From: Eriocheir sinensis
Taxonomy: Eukaryota > Arthropoda > Malacostraca > Decapoda > Varunidae
Assembly: GCF_024679095.1 (NCBI RefSeq)
Contig: NW_026111610.1
Span: 1,060,550 to 1,124,549 of the forward strand
Length of the DNA stretch: 64,000 nt
Direction of reading: 5' to 3'
Positions within the stretch are counted from its first letter, which is position 1; every line of letters starts with the position of its first letter. Shown one piece after another: positions 43,077 through 52,992 of this stretch. The notes under the pieces were generated by a model. The model saw only the letters and a program-made list of their open reading frames with translations, was not told the DNA's origin and made no database searches. The position numbers and the translations under genes were made by a program.

Positions 43077-43690
43077 TTATTCTTCAACCAGAAGAGATAT
43101 GGGTTGAGTTAGAGACAAGACAGGTCTGTCAGGTATACCTAATAATTGTAGTTCGTCGAGATCTTCTTTACTTGCTTTATTCAATTTGTTTTTCAGAAAC
43201 AACAGATAGGTAGTCACAACGTCTTCTATACTCTTCGCCAACAAAGATGGGACGGTGATTGATTGTTGTACATCTGATGCATCTCTCAAACGGTTGTAAG
43301 CGTTAGCAGCAGCGAAGTAGGCAAACTGCGTCCAGCCTGGAGTGTCTGTACACAAGCCGTGACGAAAACGTTGACATTGTTTCACCAAACCCGCGAACAC
43401 CACATATTCATTGGGGATAACCACATATCTCTGACTCTTCCCGTCTTTGGCTCCAAGAATGACACCGGTAGAAACTTTGAATTGAAATGTTGGTCGCTTT
43501 GCTTGTTGTATAATTTCATTCGAAATGTATGACGTATGGTCAAAGCAACCAGTAGAACGATTAACATTAAAATGCTGAACACACCCAACACGTGAGACCA
43601 ATTTAAATAGCGCAATTCAGTCATTGTTTTGTTAATATGTCTCTGTTTTAGTTTCATGTTCCATGCCTCTTCAAGATTTTTCACAGACAT
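43077..43690 (-). pseudogene. Type II-like membrane protein, frameshifted
   Basis: Two minus-strand frames overlap at 43382-43601. The upstream one (possible ATGs at 43735, 43690 and 43624) carries a clear membrane anchor (LGVFSILMLIVLLVALTI) near its start. The downstream one carries the ectodomain-like part with CQRFRHGLC and ends at TAA 43077. A one-base shift near 43470 joins them. The layout is a short cytoplasmic end, one anchor, then a Cys-containing domain of about 150 residues. Naldaviricetes per os infectivity factors share this layout, but no diagnostic motif is visible, so I do not name it. Confidence 0.5.
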
Positions 43691-43707
43691 TATTGATTCT
43701 GAAAACA

Positions 43708-44154
43708 CTACTTCTGAATTGTCGATTTCATGCACATGTAAATAACCTTGTTTAATGAAATTGATATTAATTTCATATTTTGAAGATTTTCATTGGTTTG
43801 GAATAAGTTATTATTTAACGTGGCATGAACTTTAAAATCGTCAATGATAGGTTTGTTGTTATTGATTGGAAGAGTCATGTTTTTACGAAAATTAAGAAAT
43901 GCAAGGAGATCATTGTTGTTGAGTAAATCGATGAATCCGTGAGGATTATCGGTTATTTTTAAATTCATGGCTAACGCTCTCGGCATGATGTATTCAATGA
44001 TTGTGTTCGTCTCATTGTTAAATTTAGAAGAGGGTGTGGCGAGAGCAACAGCGGCGGCGGCTTTGCGTTTACGGCGAAGTGCTGCCGCTGCCGCACTCGG
44101 ATCTGTTATGATAATCTCTACCCCGCCATTCAATAGAGTGTTGGGTAGAGTCAC
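43708..44154 (-). CDS. Viral protein with Ala/Arg-rich N-terminus
   Basis: The coherent frame runs from about 44154 (first codon GTG, with an in-frame TGA just upstream) to TAA 43708, about 148 residues. The N-terminus has an Ala run, RRKRK and a second Ala run, encoded by a GCC/GCG-rich stretch. The rest is polar with many Asn. Its end overlaps the start region of the membrane protein downstream. The start is uncertain because the repeat array at 44160 may have replaced it. No family is recognised. Confidence 0.4.
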   Translation of the reverse strand: MTLPNTLLNGGVEIIITDPSAAAAALRRKRKAAAAVALATPSSKFNNETNTIIEYIMPRALAMNLKITDNPHGFIDLLNNNDLLAFLNFRKNMTLPINNNKPIIDDFKVHATLNNNLFQTNENLQNMKLISISLNKVIYMCMKSTIQK

Positions 44155-44159
44155 CCTTC

Positions 44160-45830
44160 ATGACAGCGTCCATCTGCAATGTATTGTGTGTCTTTATTTT
44201 CCGAAGCTTCCGATTCTGAATTTAGTTCGTACTGAATGTCGTCTAACCTTGTGTGAGTTGAATGTGTGTCTTTATTTTCCGAAGCTTCCGATTCTGAATT
44301 TAGTTCGTACTGAATGTCGTCTAACCTTGTGTGAGTTGAATGTGTGTCTTTATCTTCCGAAGCTTCCAATTCTGAATTTAGTTCGTACTGAATGTCGTCT
44401 AACCTTGTGTGAGTTGAATGTGTATCTTTGTCTTCCGAAGCTTCCGATTCTGAATTTAGTTCGTACTGAATGTCGTCTAACCTTGTGTGAGGTGAATGTT
44501 TGTCTTTATCTTCCGAAGCTTCCAATTCTGAATTTAGTTCGTACTGAATGTCGTCTAACCTTGTGTGAGTTGAATGTGTGTCTTTGTCTTCCGAAGCTTC
44601 CGATTCTGAATTTAGTTCGTACTGAATGTCGTCTAACCTTGAGTGAGGTGAATGTGTGTCTTTGTCTTCCGAAGCTTCCGATTCTGAATTTAGTTCGTAC
44701 TGAATGTCGTCTAACCTTGTGTGAGTTGAATGTGTGTCTTTGTCTTCCGAAGCTTCCGATTCTGAATTTAGTTCGTACTGAATGTCGTCTAACATTGATT
44801 GAATTGAATGTGTGTCTTTGTCTTCCGATACTTCCGATTCTGAATTTCATTTTTATAGTTAAAACAAAATGCGATATAAGTAACGTCATAATATGAATGT
44901 GTGTCTTTGTCTTCCGAAGCTTCCGATTCTGAATTTAGTTCGTACTGAATGTCGTCTAACCTTGTGTGAGGTGAATGTGTCTTTGTCTTCCGAAGCTTCC
45001 GATTCTGAATTTAGTTCGTACTGAATGTCGTCTAACCTTGTGTGAGGTGAATGTGTGTCTTTGTCTTCCGAAGCTTCCGATTCTGAATTTAGTTCGTACT
45101 GAATGTCGTCTAACCTTGTGTGAGGTGAATGTGTATCTTTGTCTTCCGAAGCTTCCGATTCTGAATTTAGTTCGTACTGAATGTCATCTAACCTTGTGTG
45201 AGGTGAATGTGTGTCTTTGTCTTCCGAAGCTTCCGATTCTGAATTTAGTTCGTACTGAATGTCGTCTAACCTTGTGTGAGGTGAATGTGTGTCTTTATCT
45301 TCTGAAGCTTCCGATTCTGAATTTAGTTCGTACTGAATGTCGTCTAACCTTATGTGAGTTGAATGTGTGTCTTTATCTTCTGAAGCTTCCGATTCTGAAT
45401 TTAGTTCGTACTGAATGTCGTCTAACCTTGTGTGAGTTGAATGTGTGTCTTTGTCTTCCGAAGCTTCCGATTCTGAATTTAGTTCGTACTGAATGTCGTC
45501 TAACCTTGTGTGAGTTGAATGTGTGTCTTTGTCTTCCGAAGTTTCCGATTCTGAATTTAGTTCGTACTGAATGTCGTCTAACCTTGTGTGAGTTGAATGT
45601 GTGTCTTTGTCTTCCGAAGCTTCCGATTCTGAATTTAGTTCGTACTGAATATCGTCTAACCTTATGTGAGGTGAATGTGTGTCTTTGTCTTCCGAAGCTG
45701 CGATTCTGATTTTTAGTTCGTACTGAATGTCGTCTACCTTTGATTGAAGTGAATGTGTGTTTTTGTTTTCCGATACTTCCGATTCTGAATTTAGTTTTAT
45801 AGTTAAAACAAAATGCGATGCAAGTAACGT
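44160..45830. repeat. 78-bp tandem arrays (about 8 + 11 copies)
   Basis: A 78-bp unit containing TTTGTCTTCCGAAGCTTCCG, ATTCTGAATTTAGTTCGTAC and TGAATGTCGTCTAACCTTGT runs in two blocks, 44170-44830 and 44890-45745. Each block ends with a matching tail (TCTGAATTT, then TATAGTTAAAACAAAATGCG, then AAGTAACGTCAT). Because 78 is divisible by three, long frames stay open on both strands, including an acidic minus-strand frame with a 26-residue period. I treat these frames as repeat by-products. The AGGTGAATGTGTGTCTTTG word links the units to the hr-like families. Confidence 0.9.
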
Positions 45831-45833
45831 CAT

Positions 45834-46214
45834 GGATTTTAAAGATGTTAAAGTTGATGCTACACCCGCTACTCCACTTGGACGTACTAGGATTAAAAAC
45901 AAGGCTATGTTGTTTTCCCTCCGAACAGAACACGTTTTCGAATTGGTACTGACGCGGGTAAACTATAAGTTTACTAGCCACCAATGCGACATGAAGACCT
46001 AATGGTGTCACGACGCAAGCTACATTCGAGTCATTCAAAGAAACGATTTCTATTTCTCTGGATATGTCAGCAGGTAGAATACCCAATTTAAAATCTCTTA
46101 CAACCTGAATGTAATTCTTCAAAAAATTATTTCGACGAACTGACTTAGACAATTCTAATTTATCGAATTTTAAATTAAAAAATGGATGAATGTTGTTAGA
46201 TGACTTGTTCTTGG
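45834..46214 (-). repeat. Inverted duplicate of 36810-37187
   Basis: About 380 bp nearly identical on the opposite strand, with few substitutions. One edge abuts the 78-bp array and the other lies inside a coding frame. Confidence 0.9.
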
Positions 46215-47068
46215 TGTTGTTGTGGAGAGACGCCACCGCCGTTACTCGTAACGGAAGGTCAGAGACGGTATCCAAATTATCTAATGATGTTGCTGCTGCT
46301 GTTGAAGTTTCATCAGAAGATCCTGTGAGAATGGGCACAGCAGGTTTTAACACCATCCCACCAAATTTTCTCGTTTCTAAATCGAGATGCTGTGAAATCA
46401 AACCGTTGATGTAATTTTGTCCTACTTGTGTAACCATATCTCTCGCTAACACTTTATGATTAGCTTCAAAAAGAAACCTCTCGACGATCTTAACAATCAA
46501 ATCAAATTCGTTCTGCAAGGTGGCAGGAGGATAGATGTTAACCATTTTGTCAATGTAGCATGTCACGTAACCCAAGAACCTACCATTGTCAACTCTATTA
46601 ATTCCTTGTCCAAAAGTTGCTTCGTTCAACAGCGATTGACTACCAATCCCATTCGGTCCCAGTATTTCGAGTTTAGGAAATTCGGAGAATTTCAAAAGCG
46701 TTGCACGGTACTTTCATGTTACCCATGCGCGTTACAATTCGTTTGGTCGGACATCTCTCCACTCTTGAACCGTCCATCTGTACACCGCCATATGGTATAT
46801 ATTTCTCGTGGTTACGTACTGACCTCAAATTACTCAACCCTACTCCTCCACCTTTGCCTCCTTTGTTACACAATCTACTTCCACTGGAAAGCAGGTTCAA
46901 TTTTGATTTCAATCTAGCTTCCATCTCGTTTAAAGATTGCCAAGAATAATTTTTGAAGTACGTATGATCAATCAAGGATAGGATGGGTATGATACTGCTG
47001 TTGTTACCATCGTTCTGTTCGACTCTCCAAGCTCTGAAGGCACACTCGGTCGTGAAGGGCGCGGACAT
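45834..47068 (-). pseudogene. Viral protein joined to duplicated segment; frameshifted
   Basis: The start is ATG 47068, overlapping the previous stop as TAATG. The frame (MSAPFTTECAFRAWRVEQND) continues to about 46690, where a one-base shift moves to a frame that runs on to 45834. The first 290 residues are unique to this place. From about 46214 to 45834 the sequence is the inverted duplicate of 36810-37187. At 45834 it enters the 78-bp array, so the original C-terminus is missing. There is a Gly-rich patch (NKGGKGGGVG) and no membrane span in the unique part. Function unknown. Confidence 0.5.
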
Positions 47069-47600
47069 TATGACCACGGGAGGTAACCCGTCACATATGC
47101 TGAGAATGCACCCTCATCGGATTGTGAAGCAGCGTTTTCAAACGGATAGAACATTAACTCGGCCGACTTGTAAAGAAAACGAATGATAAGCACGTAGATT
47201 ATCAAATTAATCGGATCGGCAGACCTGTTAGTGTATCTTGAGAAAAGAAAGCAGTATATCATGATGATCATACCGCGATCCTCTAACTGTAATTCAGATT
47301 CCTTGAACCTGCCTAGGACGTCTTTCAACGGAAAGCGGATCACATCCGAGCGCACTGGGTTCACCTGACGACGATACAGACCGTTTTTCAAAAATCGACG
47401 GTGATTCATACACATTAAAAATAAAACGATAAGTTCAGTGGGTGACTGAGAAGTTAAGTTCATCTGCTTTAACGTGTGACACTTGCAGTTTGTCGTTTGA
47501 CATTCAATTAACCAAACTTCATCGTCAAGAAACAAAGGATTGAAAGAATCTAACGTTTCGGGTATACGCATCAGACAAGCGTCCACGTTCTTCTGAATCA
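47068..47600 (-). pseudogene. Viral protein with one membrane span, 5' truncated
   Basis: The coding look starts near 47595 (NVDACLMRIPETLDSFNPLF) and runs to TAA 47068-47070, which overlaps the next ATG. A Cys-rich patch (CQTTNCKCH), a Met-rich helix (LIVLFLMCMNHRRF) and two hydrophobic stretches near the end (MIIMIYCFLFS and LIIYVLIIRFLY) suggest membrane association. Upstream of 47595 the sequence belongs to a plus-strand coiled-coil gene, so the N-terminus is lost at a junction. Confidence 0.5.
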
Positions 47601-48009
47601 AAAACAAAATGAAAAAGAAGAGTTGCAATCTGCTCTTAAAAATATTAAGGAAATACTTGCAAAAGAAAAAGAATCTTTTCGAATTTGCATGAGTAAGCAA
47701 GAAAAAATCAAAATGGAAAGAGATGAAATACATAGTCAATTAGAGTCACTTAAAGAAACTAGTAAAATGTCTATATTGGATTTGAATTTCAAAACAACAG
47801 AATATGAGAAAAAAATATCAGAATATGAGAAAAAAATATCAGAACATGAGAAACAAATATCAGAATATGATGAAATAATCAAAAAAGAAAAGTTAAAGAT
47901 TGAAGAAAAGGACAAAATAATCCAAAGTTTAAGAAATGAACAAAGTTATTTAAAGAATATATTACAAGATAAAGAGCAAAAATTAAACACATGCAATGCT
48001 CAACCTTAA
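47600..48009 (+). pseudogene. Coiled-coil protein, 5' truncated
   Basis: The plus-strand frame opens at the junction near 47600 without an ATG and ends at TAA 48009. About 135 residues are rich in Lys, Glu and Ile with heptad spacing, and a seven-residue unit YEKKISE is repeated four times. It is a strong coiled-coil candidate. Function and origin (viral or host) are unknown. It lies head to head with the truncated minus-strand gene at 47068-47600. Confidence 0.5.
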
Positions 48010-48740
48010 TAGAGTTTAGACGACATTCAAATGTCATCTAACGTTAACCGAAGTAAATGTGTGTTTTAGTCTTCCGGAGCTTCGATTCTGTCAACACTCA
48101 AGTTAAGAATTGGATGCATCTCAAGAGAAAAACACACATTCACCTTAATAGAGTTTAGACGACATTCAAATGTCATCTAACCTTAACCGAGGTGAATGTG
48201 TGTTTTAGTCTTCCGGAGCTTGATTCTGTTAACACTCAAGTTAAGAATTGGATGCATCTCAAGAAAACACACATTCACCTTAATGGAGTTTAGACGACAT
48301 TCAAATGTCATCTAACCTTAACTGAGGTGAATGTGTGTTTTAAAGTTAAGAATTGGATGCATCTCAAGAAACACACACCGTCACCTTACTAGAGTTTAGA
48401 CGACATTCAACTGTCATCTAACCTTAACCGAGGTGAATGTGTGTTTTAGTCTTCCGGAGCTTCCGATTCTGTTAACACTCAAGTTAAGAATTGGATGCAT
48501 GAAGTGAATGTGTGTTTTAGTCTTCCGGAGCTTCCGATTCTGTTTTCATATTAAGAATTGGATGCGTCTCAAGACAAAAACACACATTCACCTTAATGGA
48601 GTTTAGATGACATTCAAATGTCGTCTAACCTTAACCGAGGTGAATATGTGTTTTAGTCTTCCGGAGCTTCAGATTTTAACAATACTGTTACATAGTATAA
48701 TTGCATCACAAGAGAAAACACCTCAATAAAGTTTAAACAA
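48005..48740. repeat. hr-like palindromic array 4
   Basis: About seven units with AACACACATTCACCTTAATG and CCGAGGTGAATGTGTGTTTT arms around GAGTTTAGACGACATTCAAA. The linker AAGTTAAGAATTGGATGCAT is the reverse of that in array 1. Confidence 0.85.
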
Positions 48741-48779
48741 CATTCATTTATATTTACATGTACAAATTATAAATATCTT

Positions 48780-49200
48780 ATTGTCAAAAAGTGGGGTCCA
48801 TTATTTTACGTCTCCGTGCAAGACATCTTCACTGACTTGTGCATAAATTTCGCAACATGTGGATGAGGGATACACGAACTAAACAGAACCGGGTCCGGAT
48901 TTACATGGGGGTGTACACAAGAGTGCCAATATTATCTTACCTCGATCGAATTGAATGTGTGGATACACGATCTAAACAGAGTCGGGTCCGGATTTACATG
49001 GGGGTGTACACAGGAGTGCCAATATCATCTTACCTCGATCGAATTGAATGTGTGTGGATACACGATCTAAACAGAGTCGGGTCCGGATTTACATGGGGGT
49101 GTACTGCCAATATCATCTTACCTCGATCGAATTGAATGGATACACGAACTAAACAGAGTTGGGTTCGGATTTACATGGGGGTGTATACAAGAGTGCCAAT
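48780..49200. repeat. GGGTCCGGATTTACATGGGGGTGT repeats
   Basis: One AAGTGGGGTCC...GTGCAAGAC element (48788-48870) is followed by four irregular units of about 75 bp containing GGGTCCGGATTTACATGGGG and CTTACCTCGATCGAATTGAA. It is related to the coding repeat at 41880-42010. Confidence 0.85.
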
Positions 49201-50380
49201 ATCATCTTACCTCGATCGAATTGAATGTGTGTCCTAATCTTCCGGAACTTCCGATTTTGTTTAACCTTGTGTGAGGTGAATGTGTGTATTTGTTTTGCGA
49301 AGCTTCCAATTCTAAATCTAGTTCGTACTGAATGTCGTCTAACCTTGTGTGAGGTGAATGTGTGTATTTGTTTTGAGAGGCTTCCAATTCTGAATGTGTG
49401 AGGTGAATGTGTGTTTTTGTATTCCGATGCCTCCGATTCTGAATTTAGTTCGTACTGAATGTCGTCGTCTAACCTTATGTGAGGTGATACTGAATGTAGT
49501 CTAACCTTGTGTGAGGTGAATGTGTGTCTTTGTCTTGCGAAGCTTCCAATTCTGAATTTAGTTCGTACTAAATGTAGTTTAACCTTGAGTGAAGTGAATG
49601 TGTGTTTTTATCTTCCGATGCTTTCGATTCTGAAAATGTCACGATTCTGAATTCAGTTCGTACTAAATGTCGTCTAACCTTGATTGAGGTGAATATGTGT
49701 CTTTGTCTTGCGAAGTATTATGTTAACCACAGAGTGGAGTTAGGATCTACATAGAGAGATGTACACATGAGGTATGCAAACCAGTAACACACTGACTTAC
49801 AATTCTGACTTTAAAGTTCGTACTGAATGTCGTCTAACCTTGTGTGAGGTGAATGCGTGTCTTTGTCTTCTGAAGCTTCCGATTCTGAATCTAGTTCGTA
49901 CTGAATGTCGTCTAACCTTGTATGAGGTGAATGTGTGTCTTTGTCTTGCGAAGCTTCCAATTCTGAATTTAGTTCGTACTGAATGTTGTCTAACCTTAAA
50001 TGAGGTGAATGTGTGTTTTTCTCTTCCGATGCTTCCGATTCTGAATTTAGTTCGTACTAAATGTGGTCTAACCTTGATTGAGGTGAATATGTGTCTTTGT
50101 CTTGCGAAGCTTCAATTCTGAATTTAGTTCGTACTAAATGTAATCTAACCTTGTGTGAGGTGAATGTGTGTTTTATCTTCCGATGCTTCCGATTCTGAAT
50201 TTAATTCTTACTAAATGTGGTCTAACCTTGATTGAGGTGAATGTGTGTCTTTGTCTTTGAAGCTTCAATTCTGAATTTAGTTCGTACTGAATGTTGTCTA
50301 ACCTTAAGTGAGGTGAATGTGTCTTTGTCTTTCGAAGCTTCCGATTCGTTAACACTCCAATTAAGTAAATTAAATGTCAA
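49200..50380. repeat. Degenerate 78-bp-type array
   Basis: About 14 diverged units with TTTAGTTCGTACTGAATGTC, TAACCTTGTGTGAGGTGAAT and GTCTTTGTCTTGCGAAGCTT. They are more mutated than the array at 44-46 kb, with several deletions. Confidence 0.8.
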
Positions 50381-51055
50381 AGTGTGTCCGTGACTTGTAG
50401 TTGTAGTTCGAATTAACTTTTAGTTCTTGCAGTTGATTTGAAAGATCTCAGTGTGGACACGCTACATGTAATGCATAATTTACAATTGATCTGAATGTCG
50501 CTTCAAGACTAAAACACATATTCACCCGGAGCCTTCTTAGAAGGTTAAGAACGTGATAGCGTAAATGTCGTCTATACTGAATGTGTTTCTGTGCACGATA
50601 CTGACTTATTTCTACAAACTTTGATGAAGATCTTAAGTCACCATTATTCCTTGCTGTCAGTATTGTCTAGATATAGTTGAAGAAGAATTGAGATGCAGAA
50701 CAACAGTATACTTTTTATTAACTAAAATATCATAATTATATACATGTGTGTTATGAAACAAATTTAACAGGGACTAGTTAAACTGTGCAAATCTTGAACC
50801 CACCTGACAAACTCTGTGCAAATCCTGACCCCAGTTTCTTCTCCGGTTAAACTGTGTGTAGATCCTGCCTGTGACAAACTCTTTGCATATCCTGACCCCA
50901 GTTTCTTGCACAAACTATGTGCAAGTTTCTTTTCCGTTTAACTTTGTTCAAACACATTTATTATATAACACTTTAAAAACGTTTCGAAAAATATATTTAA
51001 AATATTGGACCCTACTTTAGCTAAACCCTATTTACATACATGTGTTACTTAACTC
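50381..51055. other. Junction between viral repeat and host gene fragment
   Basis: 50390-50690 has a few repeat remnants (AACACATATTCACC near 50513). 50770-50945 holds three or four copies of a short unit with TGTGCAAATCCTGACCCCAG and TTTCTTCTCCGGTTAAACTG. No coding is seen. It may include the 3' flank of the p53-like gene. Confidence 0.45.
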
Positions 51056-51565
51056 AGAATTTCTTGAGAGTAACAAGAGGTTCTCGAGGTTCCCTTGTGA
51101 CATGTACAAATGGAATGTGACGATATGGTTTGTTTCTTTTCACCGTACGTAATGATACAGGTTTGTTATCTTTGATTAGGTTTAGTGGTTCTTCTATAGG
51201 GTTGTTGTCTTTGATTAGGTTTAGTTATTCTTCTATAGGATTGTTTTCTTTTTTTTAGTGTTTCTTTTTTCTGTATTTTCTGGGCTTCCCTGTTTTTCTT
51301 TTTCTGAGTTTTCTGGGCTTTCTATTTCTATAATTTCGATGCTTTTCTGCTCACTCCCCTGTTTGCTTTCTTCTCTCAAGTTCTTCAGCTTTTCTTTGAG
51401 CTTCTTCAGATTATTAGAATACATGTTTCTCATGAGCACATCCTGCTCTTGGTGTACCATCGTGTTTTCGTTTTGTTGACATGGAGCGTCAGGAATGTTC
51501 AGGTGGGTGCTGGAGTAAAACTGCATGATCTTCATCATGAACAAGTACAACTGACGTCCAACTAC
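51056..51565 (-). other. p53-like exon C (tetramerisation helix and tail)
   Basis: It follows CTCCCATTCTAG and begins VVGRQLYLFMMKIMQFYSST. A charged Lys/Glu-rich tail follows, with a frame break at an A run near 51250. Beyond that break are two copies of an NPIEE-LNLIKDN unit, one with a TAA inside. Confidence 0.65.
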
Positions 51566-51656
51566 CTAGAATGGGAGATTATGATTAGATAAAATGTAAA
51601 TGCAACTCGTATAGAAGCTATCTCCACTCCTACTTATTTTTTTTTTAAATCTTTAC

Positions 51657-51727
51657 CTTAATGTTGTAAACTTCATTTAAGTTGGACACATGAGGCTCTG
51701 GGTCAACTAGTTTTGGTATTTTGCGAT
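51657..51727 (-). other. p53-like exon B (linker and tetramerisation strand)
   Basis: 71 bp bounded by TTGTATTTTCAG and AAG/GTAAAG. It encodes RKIPKLVDPEPHVSNLNEVY and a few more residues. Human exon 9 is 74 bp with the same phases. Confidence 0.75.
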
Positions 51728-51820
51728 CTGAAAATACAAGAAAGAAATTTGAAGATTCGTATAATAATAATAATGTTTCATCTCAATAAAATATAACATT
51801 TATCTAGTCTGGACATTTAC

Positions 51821-51954
51821 CTGAGTCTCAGTTGAATATCTTTTGCGTTTTAATCTTCTCTTCTTAGAGTTAGCTTGTTCGTCTGTCTTTAAATCTCGTG
51901 TCGGACAAGCACAAATCCGCAAGTGAAACACGTCGCGTCCCAGTACTGTACCAT
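51821..51954 (-). other. p53-like exon A (end of DNA-binding domain)
   Basis: 134 bp bounded by a T-rich tract ending in TTACAG and by CTCAG/GTAAAT. It encodes the RICACPTRD box. The start of this exon (GTVLGRD) corresponds closely to the start of human TP53 exon 8 (GNLLGRN). Confidence 0.8.
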
Positions 51955-52029
51955 CTGTAACACTAACACAAATACAAATGTACTCAAAGTTACAGGAAAT
52001 CCTTGGATAACTTTTCCTTGATTCACTCC

Positions 52030-52992
52030 ATGAAATCTTTTATCAGAAATAACATTGGTAATGTAATAGCTATATCCGATCACAAGACGATGAAAGCCAA
52101 ATCAACGACTGATTGTCTGACGGCGGTGCAGTCTAAGAAGAGAAAATTAGACGAAGAAAATGTTGCAACTAACACAAATACTACGGCTACGGCCGTACCT
52201 CCTAGTCTTGTTAATGAACCTAGAACTGCATATTCTGAACAAGCTATGGATGAATTGTCAACATATTACGCTGTGTTACTCTCCAATGTTGACAGATTCA
52301 AGCACAAGCACGTAAGATTGGCTTCTCTCATCAAACTGTTAAGTTACTTGAAAAAGAGAATCAACATAACGGACACGCTCAACACCCTGATTCTAACCCC
52401 ACCTGTAGAAGTGACGATTTCGGAAAACGGAACCATTCAAGAATCTGTGGCAAAACTGTTGACACGACAGAGCGATCGGTTGTACGTTGTTGCAGAAGAT
52501 GATGATGGTGGTGTAGTAGATATCGATCAGCGTATGCGCGATGTTCTTAACACGCGTCGCAAACTCGAAGAATGTTCGTCGCGTCAACATCTATGCGATA
52601 TCATGGTGATGGAACAACTCTCTACCCTTTTAGGTGCTATACCATGTTACAGTACATACTTACACAAAGCATTCGCGTGGCATTGTAAAGTTGTCATTCG
52701 TAACAGACTCGTCGACATGATGCTTTCAGGAGAATCAGACATCACCGACACAGCTAAAGAAATTTATGCTTGTCTGAATTTCTTTATTAACTTCCAAATT
52801 GATTCGAGATTGTTGTTTGACATAAATGTTAACGATAATACTTTAGAGTCAATGTCGTTCCTGATAGACAGATTGAATCAAAGTGAATACGACCTCTGCT
52901 CGCCTGGTGCTAAACATGTTTGTTTCATTGACGTCCATTCAGACGCCAGTAAGTTTCCTTTGATGAACACCAAAGGTCATGCGGACTTGTAA
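52030..52992 (+). CDS. Viral protein of unknown function (~320 aa)
   Basis: The plus-strand frame is open from about 52003 to TAA 52992. The first ATGs are at 52030 and 52090. A basic patch SKKRKLDEE near residue 40 resembles a nuclear signal. The body is helical with two hydrophobic stretches (ITDTLNTLILTPP and CLNFFINFQI) and no signal peptide. The last dozen codons lie in sequence also present near 26790, so the native C-terminus may be replaced at a junction. The 5' edge abuts the p53-like intron near 51990. No family is recognised. Confidence 0.55.
   Translation: MKSFIRNNIGNVIAISDHKTMKAKSTTDCLTAVQSKKRKLDEENVATNTNTTATAVPPSLVNEPRTAYSEQAMDELSTYYAVLLSNVDRFKHKHVRLASLIKLLSYLKKRINITDTLNTLILTPPVEVTISENGTIQESVAKLLTRQSDRLYVVAEDDDGGVVDIDQRMRDVLNTRRKLEECSSRQHLCDIMVMEQLSTLLGAIPCYSTYLHKAFAWHCKVVIRNRLVDMMLSGESDITDTAKEIYACLNFFINFQIDSRLLFDINVNDNTLESMSFLIDRLNQSEYDLCSPGAKHVCFIDVHSDASKFPLMNTKGHADL

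Larger units (their letters stand above)
51056..51954 (-). pseudogene. p53-family gene fragment: three terminal exons with introns
   Basis: Three minus-strand exons are visible. Exon A, 51954-51821, follows GTGTTACAG and precedes GTAAAT. It reads GRDVFHLRICACPTRDLKTD, the conserved box at the end of the p53 DNA-binding domain (human RVCACPGRDRR), with the DNA-contact Arg present, then a basic stretch KKRRLKRKR. Exon B, 51727-51657, lies between TATTTTCAG and GTAAAG. Exon C, from 51565 after CCCATTCTAG, continues it, and B plus C give VYNIKVVGRQLYLFMMKI, a p53 tetramerisation strand and helix. The B/C intron falls just before the hydrophobic residue preceding Gly-Arg, matching human TP53 intron 9. 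Exon B begins with two bases of a split codon, as human exon 9 does. Exon A ends in a phase that does not fit exon B, so an indel is likely. Exon C stops early at 51233, and the tail continues in another frame to 51056. The 5' exons are absent. Confidence 0.8.

Noticed and set aside
43077..43690. A named per os infectivity factor
   Set aside because: The anchor-plus-Cys layout is suggestive but no diagnostic motif could be seen by eye, so no name is given.
44151..45902. Genuine 214- and 338-residue acidic repeat proteins
   Set aside because: The frames follow from a 78-bp unit free of stops in several phases. No unique N- or C-terminal coding sequence is attached. Kept only as a finding.
51889..52083. 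A further upstream p53 exon in the frame beginning MIGYSYYITNV
   Set aside because: The residues do not resemble the p53 core before the RICAC box, and the region is antisense to a long coherent viral frame.
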